Shown here: positions 45,992 through 58,133 of the stretch, one piece after another | Layout: each line of letters starts with the position of its first letter | Position numbering within the stretch: the first letter of the stretch is position 1 | NCBI GenBank assembly: GCA_030248215.1 | Contig: JASANG010002125.1 | Location: forward strand, 1-64,000 | Length of the DNA: 64,000 nt | DNA from: Enoplolaimus lenunculus | Taxonomy: Eukaryota; Nematoda; Enoplea; Enoplida; Thoracostomopsidae | Reading direction: 5' to 3' | Notes under the pieces: model-generated | What the model was told of the DNA's origin: nothing | Seen by the model: the letters and a program-made list of their open reading frames with translations, nothing else | Databases searched by the model: none | Made by a program: the position numbers and the translations under genes

Positions 45992-48573
45992 TCATTCTTT
46001 AAACCGCTGAACTATAAAATTGTTGCCAACGTCTTTTTTATAGCCAAATTGCGTATAAAAGTCGACAAGATGATCTTTGCATTCGAGCGACATTTTGTAA
46101 CAGCCAACGGCTTTACCCAACAATGTTAATGTTTCTAATAATCTAAAATACAAACAGATTTTGAAAGTTGATTATTCTCGTAGCGTAACTAGTTAAACCG
46201 TGAATGAATGCTGTCCAGAACAAGACGCCCATTACCCACCCTATGGACAGGGCGTGGTAAGGACAAAATGCAACACAATAACTTTTCAAAGAAATAATCC
46301 AGTGGAATTATGAGCGTATAAATTCTAAACGTTTACAACTTGCTTCTCCTGTCAAATAAACAAGTTTATTTTGAAAGTTGAATTAGTTAATTTTGTTCTA
46401 AACTTCGTCAAGAAATACAGTCAATGTGTTTGCGGATACGCAAAATATATCTGAGGACACATAGGATGTACTGGAATATAAAAACTCTAGACTCACAATT
46501 TTCCCAACTGTTTGCCTCTGTATTCGTCAGACACGACTATGTCTTCTATGCGTCCCCTCTGAAATCAAATTCGACAAAATTGAAAAAAGCAACTTGAGCT
46601 GAAAAACGCGACAGGCACAATGTACATAGCTTGATTCGAATTTTCTTCGATAAAATTTAAAACCAAACTTTTTGGGATAATCTGAAAAAACAAAAACGCT
46701 GCGAACATGTAAAGCTAGGGAATGTCCCAGCAGTTTACAATTGAGTGAAACTAATAAACCGTCCTTACGAAAACACTTGTGCCAAAACTATGTAAACGTA
46801 CCAATCCTGTGCTGTGAATAAATTTGTATTCTACTACAAGCGTTCCGCACCCAATAATTCGATTAATCACAGTATCTTCGATGACGATTATGTAATATGT
46901 ATTTGGACATTGAGTCATGAGTTTGAACTGAGCTAGAAATTAAATAACAATAATAAATACCAGCAGCGAAGCCCGTGGTATAAAAAAGAACCTCTCAGTA
47001 TTTCTTGTCACAAAGGCTATGATACCATTATTCATTACCCAAAGAAAACTTGAATAGAGAAAATTCTGAGAAACAAATTAACAAGAGCTATGCTACAGTC
47101 AACAATTTTAATTTGCCTCTAAAACCAACAGATAAAATCTCAGTTAAGTCACAACTTGAAACCAAGTTTTTTAAAGGCTAACCTGAAACAAATCATATGT
47201 TCAATAACTGCTAAAAGCTATATATTTTGTGGCAACTTACATTGAAACGCATCAAGTGACACATTACCCGTAATTGTGAGTTGGCTCAACAGATCCATGA
47301 CACCTATAAATTAAAAAATGGACAATCATGTTTCCATTAGCAATAAATCCTAACAGCAAAGTTTTTGAACGTGACGGCATACATAAACGTATAAAATGTA
47401 CAAACATACAACTGATGCAATGCCTGATGCACTATTGATTGAGACAAGAACAACCTATCTCATCGCTTTTGCGGGCAAATACTTAGGGGTGCAAACTTAA
47501 AAACTTTCGCAAAACAATTCATACGAACGTTATAACGGACGTTTCTATTCATACTAGCCCCAACGTGCTAAATTTTCATACGTCATAAAGAAACATATGT
47601 ACACAGAGCAAAAGGCATTCATAAACAAACCTAACTCAAAATCGCTTATACACAGCGGCCTCAAAACCAGATCGTCGCCGGGATTTGTCGGTGAAATGCC
47701 ATGCTTAAATGTTGCGGATCGTTTCTCCCAGTCGATAGCCTTCAAGATTTCTGGTGAAAACAACCATTGCCAGCAAAAATCATTTTCTACATCACCGTTC
47801 TATAAAAAGGCACCATATTGTGGTTGTTATGAAGGAAACAAAACAACAACGAATACGCTTTGTAACACTTTAGGCATTTGTCAGACTTAATAGGAACGAT
47901 CGGGAAAACGGCATATTAAACCTTTTTATGTAGCAGTAGAAAAACCAGGTATCAGAACATTTTCATCGCAATCATTTCAGATTTTTAGGCAAGCGCTTTA
48001 TCGAAACACCACGCAGCCAGTTTCTCCGACTGCTTTTTGACTTCCACTACACCTGTTTATAACTGTGCTACCACCAGCGAAGCATACCACTGGACACTGG
48101 ACCCTTCCTACACCCCGACACGGCGCGGCAATTTAAGACTGCGAAGACGGTTTAGCCACATATCCGTCTTACACAGCAACGTTCGGGTGGTTAGACCTGC
48201 TTCTTCAACTAAGCGGTTAGAAAAAAGCCAGTAGTTTCAAACTCACGACCTACCAAAAACTCTTTAAGAGCAGTTGGGTTTTCAGGTTTTTCAGCCTTGA
48301 GCCTCAACATTACACTTATGTATCTTGGTTATTCCATGTTTTACAGCTGTCGCATTAAACAATAAGCTTCAAGCAATTTTCGATAAAACTCAGCAGAAAT
48401 ATCGGAATTCCCACAGCGAAATATAAATGAAGTATAAGCGTAGAGGAAAGAATACAGAAAACTTGTGATAACATTATATTAAACTATTCCGGTGTCGATC
48501 AAAAACTCACCATCACTACAGTTGCGGAAGTCTTCTGTTCAACTGATCCTCCTGAGCAAACATCACGTCTCAT
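45992..48573 (-). CDS. GNPNAT1: Glucosamine 6-phosphate N-acetyltransferase
   Basis: Transfers acetyl from acetyl-CoA to glucosamine 6-phosphate in the hexosamine pathway leading to UDP-GlcNAc; a small cytosolic or endomembrane-attached GNAT enzyme. Exons in transcript order: 48573-48511, 47799-47631, 47303-47241, 46932-46802, 46558-46497, 46142-45992, all GT-AG and in phase, 212 aa (human 184). The N-terminus FSPEILKAIDW ... ISPTNPGDDLVLRPL matches the family. Then come LLSQLT, YYIIVIEDTVINRIIG and EYKFIHS. The acetyl-CoA-binding motif RGKQLG is at 156-161 inside RIEDIVVSDEYRGKQLGKL. The C-terminus GCYKMSLEC ... DFYTQFGYKK ... VQRFKE is typical. Exon 1 (21 codons, ending ATG|GTGAGT) is the least certain part, because it is chosen only for its ATG, phase and donor. 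Confidence 0.95.
48178..48258 (+). repeat. Possible tRNA-derived SINE or pseudo-tRNA
   Basis: GTGGTTAGACC (A-box-like) and, about 45 bases on, AGTTTCAAACTCACGACC (B-box-like) in a tRNA-sized segment. It lies in GNPNAT1 intron 1, antisense to that gene. Stems were not verified. Confidence 0.28.
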
Positions 48574-49946
48574 AACAGTATTCACCGCGAAATTAAAAAT
48601 CCAAAATCAATCAATGTGACATGAAAGCACAGTAAATTAACTAAATATGGCACAAAAAATAATGAAATTAAGAATTAAAACATCCAGCGTACCATCGGAT
48701 CGTAGTGTATAATTTCGGCACTATTTAAAAGAGAAAATATTGTTACAAAAACGGACAAATGTACGACAATAAACCTTATAGAATCTCAAGACTACGATAC
48801 TAAATGATGCTTCTTCTAATTCTCCTGATGCTCATTTTCATATACACTAGCTAACTATTTAGGTGCTCATAGACGATTACTAATGTAAACCTAAAATGTT
48901 TTTATATAACGGAATAAAATAACGTATAAAATAGTGCACTAGATTAACACTGACACTTTTAGCCTTATTTACTGCAGGTGTGCAACACGTTTTTTTTGCC
49001 ACACTCCAGCAGCGATACACGTTCTCAAAGCTACAATTTAAGACTTCTTTTTGTTCATAATATCCTGAATTCGAAAACTAAACTAGAGCGCGATCCACAC
49101 AGTCATCACACAAACAAAATACTTGCAGTTCAAACAAAGCTTTTATTTAAAGGCGGCGGTATAACAAGAGTTCACTTTGACTTCAGAATAGATCATCGCA
49201 TTACCCCAAAACCGCTTAGTCCGAAAGATCCGACTAACAAAGCGCCCGGCATTTGGAAACGATCGAGTTTACGATCCCATTCGATCCAAAACTACAGTTT
49301 TCGGAGGATATGATGATGACGTCAAAACCTTTAACTTCTTGCTCTCTTCGCTCTCAGAACTTAAATTTGGTGCAACGTCACTCTATGTAGAGCAAAACGA
49401 ATTTTTTTATCTAAAAGGCTCAAAATTTAGGTTATAAGTGGTAATCCTGGCAATCTTTAAGCACGTATTCATGCGAGTTCCAAATTTTTTACCTTTTACG
49501 TTTTTCACTTTTTTATTTAGTCATCAGTCCTGATACTCCTATTTGTTTAGCTGTATGCTTCTGTTAAAGAGGAATCGCAAAGCTAGTAAAAACAGTAGCT
49601 TGAGGAAGTGACTTGGAATACTTAAGTGGGGCAATAGAGCCGAAGTTAATTGACTTTGCTGCATGTAGTGTGCTTAGTATTTCATGATTGTGCACTCCTG
49701 TAACATATTGCGAAATACCTCATCTTAGTTGCATTACTAAGAAGAATAAGAGGAGATTGGAAATAAAGGTCTCAGTTATTTTTCACAAAGACAACATTTT
49801 CACCCAATTATTTTTATATTAAAAAATGCCAACAATGGACGAAAATAAAACACAAGGGATGGCCAAAACGCGTAATTTTCGTATAATTCTGCTTTCATAG
49901 CGGTTATCAAGCAAATAGTGCATTGGATATTTAATTTATTATTAGA
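48574..49946. promoter_or_regulatory. Divergent intergenic region between GNPNAT1 and PEPD
   Basis: About 1.37 kb between two head-to-head start codons, free of recognisable MITEs, so it probably contains both promoters. A perfect CRE-like TGACGTCA lies at 49317-49324. CRE octamers also occur elsewhere in the window (for example near 18523 and 38383), so one site alone is weak evidence. Confidence 0.45.
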
Positions 49947-52900
49947 ATGGCTGTGTATAAAAGAGGCGACACCGGGTTACCAGTCCAGATGGCAATGTTC
50001 GCGGAAAATCGTCTGCGATTGTGTGATAAACTTGTTGCCAGTAACGCGCCAAAGGGCGCGTACGTGTTACTTCAAGGTGGAACGGGTGCATGCCGATATC
50101 CGAGTTCTGATATAGAACCTGTATTTCGACAGGTCCGTTCGTAATGTGAAATGAGGAAATTTAATGAGTAGGGTTTTAGACGCGACACCGTCGATTCCGG
50201 CGAATCTGAATCGGGACTGAGCGGAAGCGAATTCAGATCTCCACGAGAGTCGACGTAGTCGTACCCCTAGATTTGCTATGGCTCATGTAACGCGGCTTCG
50301 AATGGCAGTTTACTTTTGAGACTGAAAGCATAAGTCAGTCATCATGGCTAGCTAATGCGCAAAAGAATTGCCACAAAAATTTGCAAAATAGATGAACCTG
50401 TCCACAACTACAAACTGTGCACCAGGCACACCTACGCAAACAAGAACCAGATAAAACGCAGAAGAGATAACACCACTTCTGACACGTAATACTAGCATAT
50501 ATATTGTATTTCACTTTATATAAGGGTGTCAAAAGTACGGATTTGGGTTTGGTAACATTTTTCGGTTCGATTCGACTTAGGTTTTGAAAAAACCAAATAT
50601 TAAAACCAAATTCAACGATTTTCATCAATATGTGTTTACATTTAGCAATAGATTTGGCTTCCTTAAATCGTGGATTCACTAATATCACTTTGGTAAATGC
50701 TGGTTACATGCGTATAAACTCTGAGCAGGGTGCTGTCGGAATTCCGATTCCGATTAAAATTCCGGTTCAAAACGACTTCCGACTCTAATTTCGATTGCAC
50801 AATCAATCGGAATCGAAATTTCCACATTTTAATTTTAGGTCTACATGTTGTGATATGTTGTATAAATATTCTGCATCATTTATCTATTAAATTGTTTTCG
50901 ATAAGTTAACTTAGCAATAATTGATTGTAGTTTAGCTTTGCCGAGCCAAAAATGATTGCCATTTGTTCGCGCGACGTGTTTGAGAGTTGTTGTCAGCAAA
51001 CAGACACCATAAATCAATATTATACTTGTTAATACAAATTATCCGTGTAGTCGCAAATTATTTCGTTCCGATTCCGATTCCGGTATAAATTTTCTGTTAC
51101 GATTCCGATTCCGGTATAATCCAGTTCCGCTTTGCACCCTGGTCAACACATAACACGTTTTCTTTGATTTCATTGAAACCTAGCGCTGTTTTAATGCAAC
51201 AGCTTACATATCACCACAATAATAAACGTTTTGTAAATTTTATCTTTTACGGAGGTTAGAAGGGTGGTATATAATTTACAGGAGTCATATTTTCATTGGA
51301 CGTTCGGAGCCGAAGAAGAAGGCTGTTACGGCGCAATTGAGGTGCACACTGGCAAATCGTATTTATTCATACCACGTCCGACCGATGATTTCGGAGTATG
51401 GATCGGGAAGTAAAGTTGTTTATATATTTTCTCAGAAATGAACAGTATTTTGATGCAGCTTGAAAGTCCCGTGAGTTTTGTTGAAGTTAACTTTGTATTC
51501 CAAAATTTTGACTTCCAGAGTTATATCGTTATGATACCTTCTTGTGGTCGTGTCGTGATGTGTATATAATTTGTTTTAAAGAACTTATGTTGTTTTTTTG
51601 ACAGAATATTGCCTATTGAGAATTATCGCGAAAAGTACGACCTGCAGACTGTTTACTACGCTGACGAGGTAACTGTTTGGAGTAGTGTTGAACCGATATA
51701 TAGGTATGGATATCGGATAAATCAATGTATTGGCATCGTTATTACTTTGAATTTTGCAATATTCTCAGACGTATTGAGTTTAATATAGTTCAGCGGTGCG
51801 GTTCACTCGTTCATCCTCTTGTTTCTGAGAGACACTTCAAAGGAGTTTGTCCGATCAGTCACGATGCCTTAATCGAAATTATGATTGACTTTAAAAAAGC
51901 TCCAGAAAAGTTTTGGTTTGCTAAGATGTGCAAATACAAGAAATATCTTTGCAAGTGGAACAAAACAAAATTACAGTAGATTGAATGATGGAATGCAGCG
52001 GCTTACGTTACTGACTCCTGAACGGCTATGTTTTGGAGTATAACATCAGGTAGTATTTACATCAATCACGGACAAGTTTATTTCCAATTTATGAGATTGG
52101 TGTACGAGTAAATTATCGGCATTGCTATCCCAATATCGGTATTGGTGTTTGACAGTATTGGTACAACACTGATTAATAGTGGAGGGCTTATCAACATCAA
52201 TTTTCCACTTTTGCAATGTTAAACCAAATTAAATTGCAGCGGATCTAGCGGTTACTTTCATTTTTTCTTATAGTGCAAAAGTCAGTATTTTATTGCAACA
52301 GTCACGTCTTTTTTATTTTGCTACGCTGTAGCATTTGCAATGTGTGATTAACGTAATTGAGTATGCCTTCGTATATTTTAGATGACGGCCATGTTTGAGT
52401 CTTTCAAGCCAACCGTACTTTTATTGCTCGTAAGTTTTCTATCGCTATGTTATAAGAAACATTTTATATGTATAACTTGCGGCCACGAATTCATTGTTGG
52501 GTTTCAGTCATGCGCTTTGTTGTGCTCTTGTTGCATCTTGAAATAACTATTCGTTTTATTCGTACATTACTGGTATGTAATTTATTTACTTTTTTTAGTT
52601 CTGTTATATCATCTACTGTTGGTTTTAGAATGGCACTAACACCGACAATCGTTTAGAAGTGCCTCCTGCACACTTTGATGGAATCGAAAAGTAAGCAAGT
52701 TTTGAAATGTTTTTGTAACAAAAAATTGTTTTACATGTAAGTATCAGTCAAAATGACGAGTTTATTGCAGCTGCTGGTCCGTTCAGTGTATTAAAATTTT
52801 TGTATACACATTTTGTACGTTTAAGTTTTCGCATGTGATTATTCTAAAATCACTTGCCTGTACATCACTTTCTGATTTGCATTTACATCACTGTCAAAGT

Positions 52901-55900
52901 TCGTATGGATGTTCCGGTTCCAGTTTTATATGTTGGCAGCTTTTTGCAACCTGGTTCTGTAGAAGACGCTACTTTGCATTCGCTACTTCTGTTATTACTG
53001 CAATGGGCCATGGTTACATTTTTGTCAATTTTTATTTGATGTCATTAAAGTTTCATATATGAGTTCTTTTATTATACGAAAACATTTATCCTCAGTAAAT
53101 GGGGCGTTATGGGAATTTTTGTAAAAGTTCTAGTTCCAGTTTAGCACATTCCGGTTCCGGTTCTTAAGTAGGTTTCAGTCGAATCTTGATCGCAGCAGCA
53201 TGCATTAATTGTTTTTCAGGTATAATGTTGACACACAGTTGCTATGGGAGAACATCAATGAATGGTAATTTTTGGTTTCATTCTACGTTTATTAGAATCT
53301 TCAAACTGTGTTTCATCGTTCTTCAGACTGTTATAGCTTTGTATGCCGGCGCTCCATTCGAGAATAGGACATAAAATTAACTTATTTCAAATAGGAATAA
53401 CTCCAGTAATTTTTGTTTATTTATTATAGTCGAGTTATAAAGTCCCAAAAAGAAATAGAGCTTCTTCGTTATGTTTCCAAAGTTTCCATGGATGCTCACA
53501 AACAGGTAAATTGACTGGCAATTCTGTATTATGTAGGGTATAGTTTTATGTTTATTTAAATTTGGCTGCTTATTTCTGTCTTAATTCAAAAGTTAAGACA
53601 CTTTATCTGGAAAAGTAAATTTATGAGAGAAAACTGTCATATAATGCTGTCTTTCAAAGCTTATTTGAAATTGGTAGATAACCTGGCTTATTTCGCTGAT
53701 TCATGAAATAAACTACACTTGCAAATGCAGGTATAGCGACATAGCCGTTTGCGTTGAGTTATATAACCATATACTTAATACGCTTACGCATATGTCATTT
53801 TAACGTGCACAATTTTTTGTTTTAGATAATGAAAAAAATCAAAGCTGGTATGTACGAGTTCCAAATCGAAAGGTATATAATAATGTTTTAATATCTTAAG
53901 AATGTTATTTGCTTTGGTTATCGATTAATTAATTTTATTGTTACTAATCAATGTAGTTGCAGTATTTCCAATAGTAATAAATTGTTAAACTAATGCAGCA
54001 TTATTTCCATATCTTGACAGATTAGTTTATTCTAACTTCTATTTACATGAAATTGTATCATTTATTTACACGTATTTATATACCCCTAAAAATAGCTGGA
54101 ACTGGGCCAAAATTACATATCGGTGGCGTTCCAGAATATTAATTTAACAAATACACTTCAGTCAGTATTTTATCAAGACGCTACTGTTTTAGACAATATA
54201 GCGCCGAAATTTATATTACCACAGAAAGCAGTGTACATGTAATTGGTTACGTTACAGTATCCTTGTTTTAGGTCTTGCTTTAGTTGATGGGCGCTGTGTG
54301 TTTCTTAATTTTAGCTTGTTCAAATATTTGACTGGTTATTTTGGAGGTGCTAGAATTACGGCTTACAACTGTATATGTGCAACGTAAGTGATGCTGTATT
54401 GTCACTATTGTGTAGTATGATAAACGTCTCGTTATTATGAATAATGTGTTGTGTTTCGTCTTATTTGTTAGTGTTGGACGGCTGTTTTGAGAATGCGACG
54501 AGCCACCTGTCAAGTATGGCTTAACCTTAAGCTGTTTACATTGAAGAGAAAGGTATATTTGCAATTAAGGTCGGGTTAAACTCAGTTAATTTCATAATGT
54601 GTATGGTGTATATGGTTACTGATTTTATTTTGATGGATTATAACGGTTAGGTTGAAGATATGGAAGTGATTAATTTTAAATTTTAATATATTTCATTGTC
54701 GTTATAATATGCATTCAGAGGTGAAAATGGATCCGTTCTTCATTTTGTGACATGCTCGCGAAAATTTAAAGACGGCGATATGTGGTAGGGTTAGCAAAAT
54801 ATAATTTATTTGACAGGCTAGTTATATTTAATTCCAAAACGTGCGACAAAGTCTAGATATTCTAAACAATTACTTAACCAATTTATTGTTTCTAGAAGCA
54901 TAATGCTAAATAAATACTGAGTCGCTGATCAAATTTGCTGCGTTGTATGTTAACTCAGTCCAAGCGTATTAACTTTTATTTAATTGAAATTTTAGACTGA
55001 TGCAGCCTACGTAATATAAAGCAAAGCTATAGCGATGGCTTCTTTGTTATGCCATAGGATCAAAGTTGAAATTTATTTCATTTTACTCAAAAAAAGTAAG
55101 GCACTGTTGGATAACATGTGCGTTTTAAGTATTTGCTTAAGCGTAATTTAAGTAAATTATTCAGTAAAATTTCGGAAACTCAGCCATTGTTTGATGTGTT
55201 TCCAATTCAGCTTGTTTGACATGGGTGCCGAATATTGCTGCTACGCATCGGATATAACTTGTTCATTCCCAGTTAATGGCAGATTCACGGACGACCAAAA
55301 ACTAATCTACAACGCGGTGCTGGATTCGAATCGAACTGTGATGGCTGCGCTTAAGCCAGGTAAAGCCGTTAGAAATATTTTATTTAGTACATTTGGAAGT
55401 AAATTGGTTGTCCACTATCTTTTGATTTTGTGCAAAATGAAAATTCAGGAAAGTTTTCTAATGTGCTTAACCATTGGTGGAACAAATGAACTCGATGATT
55501 CAAAATAGTTTTATTTTTGAGAATTGTGTCTTGTGACGTGGTTGCTTTGAAAATCTTGGCGAGTCTGAGGTATCCTTAATGGGTTAATCCAAGGACAAAA
55601 GTTACAATTAAGTACGAAAAAGATTGCTGCTTTCAATATTTTATATAAATAATGCGTCTTGAAAGAAATTGTGAACGACTGAAAATTGCGTTTGGTACAA
55701 ACTTAAGTAGTGTAACACAAAGGTTAAACAAACGCTGCTGTAGATTTTTTAGAAGAGTCAACTGTCTCAGTTCTCTTTCTTAACACGTGTGTATTATATT
55801 TTTGTGTTAGGGGTGAACTGGGTTGAAATGCACAAATTGTCAGAGCGTGTCATTTTGCAACATTTGGTGAAAGGTGGGCTCTTGAAAAACGAAGCCATTG

Positions 55901-57445
55901 ACGCAATGATGGCTGTTCGCTTGGGTGCTGTGTTTATGCCTCATGGTCTCGGACATTTTATGGGTGTCGACGTCCATGATTGTGGCGGATATCCTAAGGT
56001 AGTTATGCGTTGTAGAATTAGACTCAAAATAAATTTTCATGATGCAACCGAATATCCGGCGCTGAGAGAGATTGAACATCCGACTTCGATATTCTACACT
56101 ACCGCATATTTGATCACACGCAATGTCTGTATTAAACTAGTTTTATTTTTCTATAGTATAAAATATTAACGGTTTCAGGGCACACAAAGACATCCAGAGC
56201 CAGGTTTAAAATCGCTGCGGACGGTACGCGATCTCGTTGCAGGGATGGTGATTACTGTTGAACCTGGATGCTACTTCATTGATCATGTACGTTTTTACTT
56301 GTGCTATATTGAAAAATATTTCAAAATGTTTAACAATTTTTAATACCACCAGTTTTTTTGTATTAGCTGAGGTACAGAGACGAGAGTTAAGTTCTACTGT
56401 GACTTAAGACGACATTTGACATACGTTTGTTGCTTTAACTTAAGTCAAAGGTTGGTTCTCAACAAAGATTTCTGTTTGTAACATTAATCGACGTTGCAAA
56501 AACTGGCACTATTTCTGAGCTTTCGGTCCTGACTATGCAGTAAAATAAATAACTCGGCAGGAAATACGTATTCATAGAAGCTTTTGACCTTAAACATATG
56601 TTTTTTGGCGAGTTAAAAATCGATTAAAGTTGTAGGCCGACATATCTTGTACCGGCACTGTCTCTGCGACAAAGCCACTGTTTTTAGTTGTATGAATGAA
56701 CATCAGTGTTGAAACGTTACAACAGTTTAATAATTCTCTTTGTGTTTTTTGAATTTTTTATTTCAAGGTAAATTTTGACTATTTATCGTACCTTGATAGC
56801 TGGCGTGTGAAGTTAAAACTAAATTAATGTTGTATATTCTTTTGGTGAATTGCTGTTTCAGCTTCTCGACAAAGCATTCTCCAATCCTGAGTTGGCAAAA
56901 TTCTTAATTCCTGAAGCAATAAATCGATTCCGTGACACTGGAGGGGTACGCTCGTGTTCTGTTTGCCATAATTCTGTTATACGAAAATGTTTCATATCTT
57001 GTTAACAGAAAATTTGAAATAGACAAATTTTTAACAAAGCATAATATAACAAATGTTGAGTGAATGTCTGTCAAGCGATATCAAACAAAACCTTTTGCCG
57101 TGCTAAGGTGAAATTATAGTCTGCTTTACATCCTGAAATAATCTTTTAGTATGTTTGGCTGGTCATTAATTAGCGGAAAAACAGCGATAAATTATGTGTC
57201 AGTGTCATGTACTTGGAATATTAACGTGATATTTGTGAGTAATAATTGTAGCACTGGTTTGAGATGTGAAAAACGGATTACATTTTACTGGTATTTCCTA
57301 ATTTTAGGTTCGCATTGAAGACGATGTGTTGATCACTGAAACTGGCTGCGAAAATTTGTCGGGAGACTTACCGCGAACAGTTGAAGAAATCGAAGCGTTC
57401 ATGGCCGATAAAAGCGGAGTTGTACAATCGATTAAATTTGGTTGA
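49947..57445 (+). CDS. PEPD: Xaa-Pro dipeptidase (prolidase)
   Basis: Cytosolic M24B metallopeptidase that splits X-Pro dipeptides in the last step of collagen and dietary peptide breakdown. Fifteen exons: 49947-50132, 51282-51409, 51605-51668, 52382-52429, 52629-52690, 53220-53264, 53430-53505, 53826-53872, 54315-54383, 54719-54784, 55211-55359, 55811-55998, 56179-56286, 56862-56945, 57308-57445. All are GT-AG and in phase, 485 aa (human 493, also 15 exons). The two-metal ligands are all present: D267 and D278 ([15 protein letters not shown]), H362 (PHGLGHFMG), E404 (TVEPG) and E444 (VRIEEDV). Substrate-site H250, H369 and R390 are kept. Exon 10 lacks four residues in the loop after VLH. The start fits MAVYKRGD...; the N-terminal aminopeptidase-P-like domain is complete. 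Confidence 0.97.
50726..51141. mobile_element. CAGGGTGC-terminus hAT-like MITE
   Basis: CAGGGTGC and GCACCCTG bound 416 bp. Repeated GGAATTCCGATTCCG / CGATTCCGGTATAA blocks near the two ends pair with each other. No target duplication is preserved. It lies in PEPD intron 1. Confidence 0.65.
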
Positions 57446-58133
57446 AATTTATGATGCTCAAGTTACTCTGGTTTATGATGTTTTGTGTTTTTTAAATTGG
57501 TTTTGAAAGTGTAATTTGTCCGCCTACCGAATCTAAGCAATGATTTATGTGTGCCAATAAAGACTGTAACAGTGGAACTTTAATAAAATAAGAGTTGAGA
57601 TTTGGTATTGTTTTCAAATTTTGAACATGAACCTTTTAGAAGTTGGGCCGATGTATAGAAAAGGGCGATAACAGTAGTATAAGCTTATGTCTAAACAAAA
57701 AAGCTTGAAGTTACTTTTTTGTACTTTCGCGGAAAAACGGTCCACCCCGATCTTTACATGGGCCAAAAAGTGAAAAGACGTGATCATATTTATATTAAAA
57801 ACATATTTGTACTTTTTTGGCACTGATTGTGAAAACTGAAATGTGGGTAACGGAAACATAATGAACTAAGTTTGCTGTTTTCGATTTGAAAAATTAACTG
57901 TTTTTCTTGTTTGATGTTCGTTTACAACAAACGCTAATTATTTATTATGGAATCTGTTTATTGTTGCTATTACTGATTTATAATTTTATTTATTGTTGAA
58001 CTAAACATCGTTATCAAAGTAAATATTTGGCTCAGCGTTTTGGAGGGCGATAGCAAATCATACAATATTGCATTGCTAAATAAACAAAAAATGTGCACAG
58101 ACATGTGCGATAAGCCTTTTTACACAAATTTGT
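57446..58133. other. Convergent 3' region of PEPD and VHL
   Basis: 688 bp between the two stop codons. AATAAA at 57556-57561 and 57582-57587 are the likely PEPD poly(A) signals. On the - strand, AATAAA at 57985-57994 (two overlapping) suits VHL. A family G MITE sits between them. Confidence 0.7.
57646..57769. mobile_element. Family G MITE, short copy
   Basis: GGGCCGATGTATAGAAAAGG start, 'CAGTAGTATAAGC', tiny core, 'GGAAAAACGGTCCACCCC', ACATGGGCC end. It lies between the PEPD and VHL 3' ends. Confidence 0.75.

Noticed and set aside
54473-54540. Alternative PEPD exon after acceptor TTTGTTAG
   Set aside because: The phase gives a stop, and the residues do not fit. The segment at 54719-54784 (GENGSVLHF...DGDMC) matches the family and both phases.
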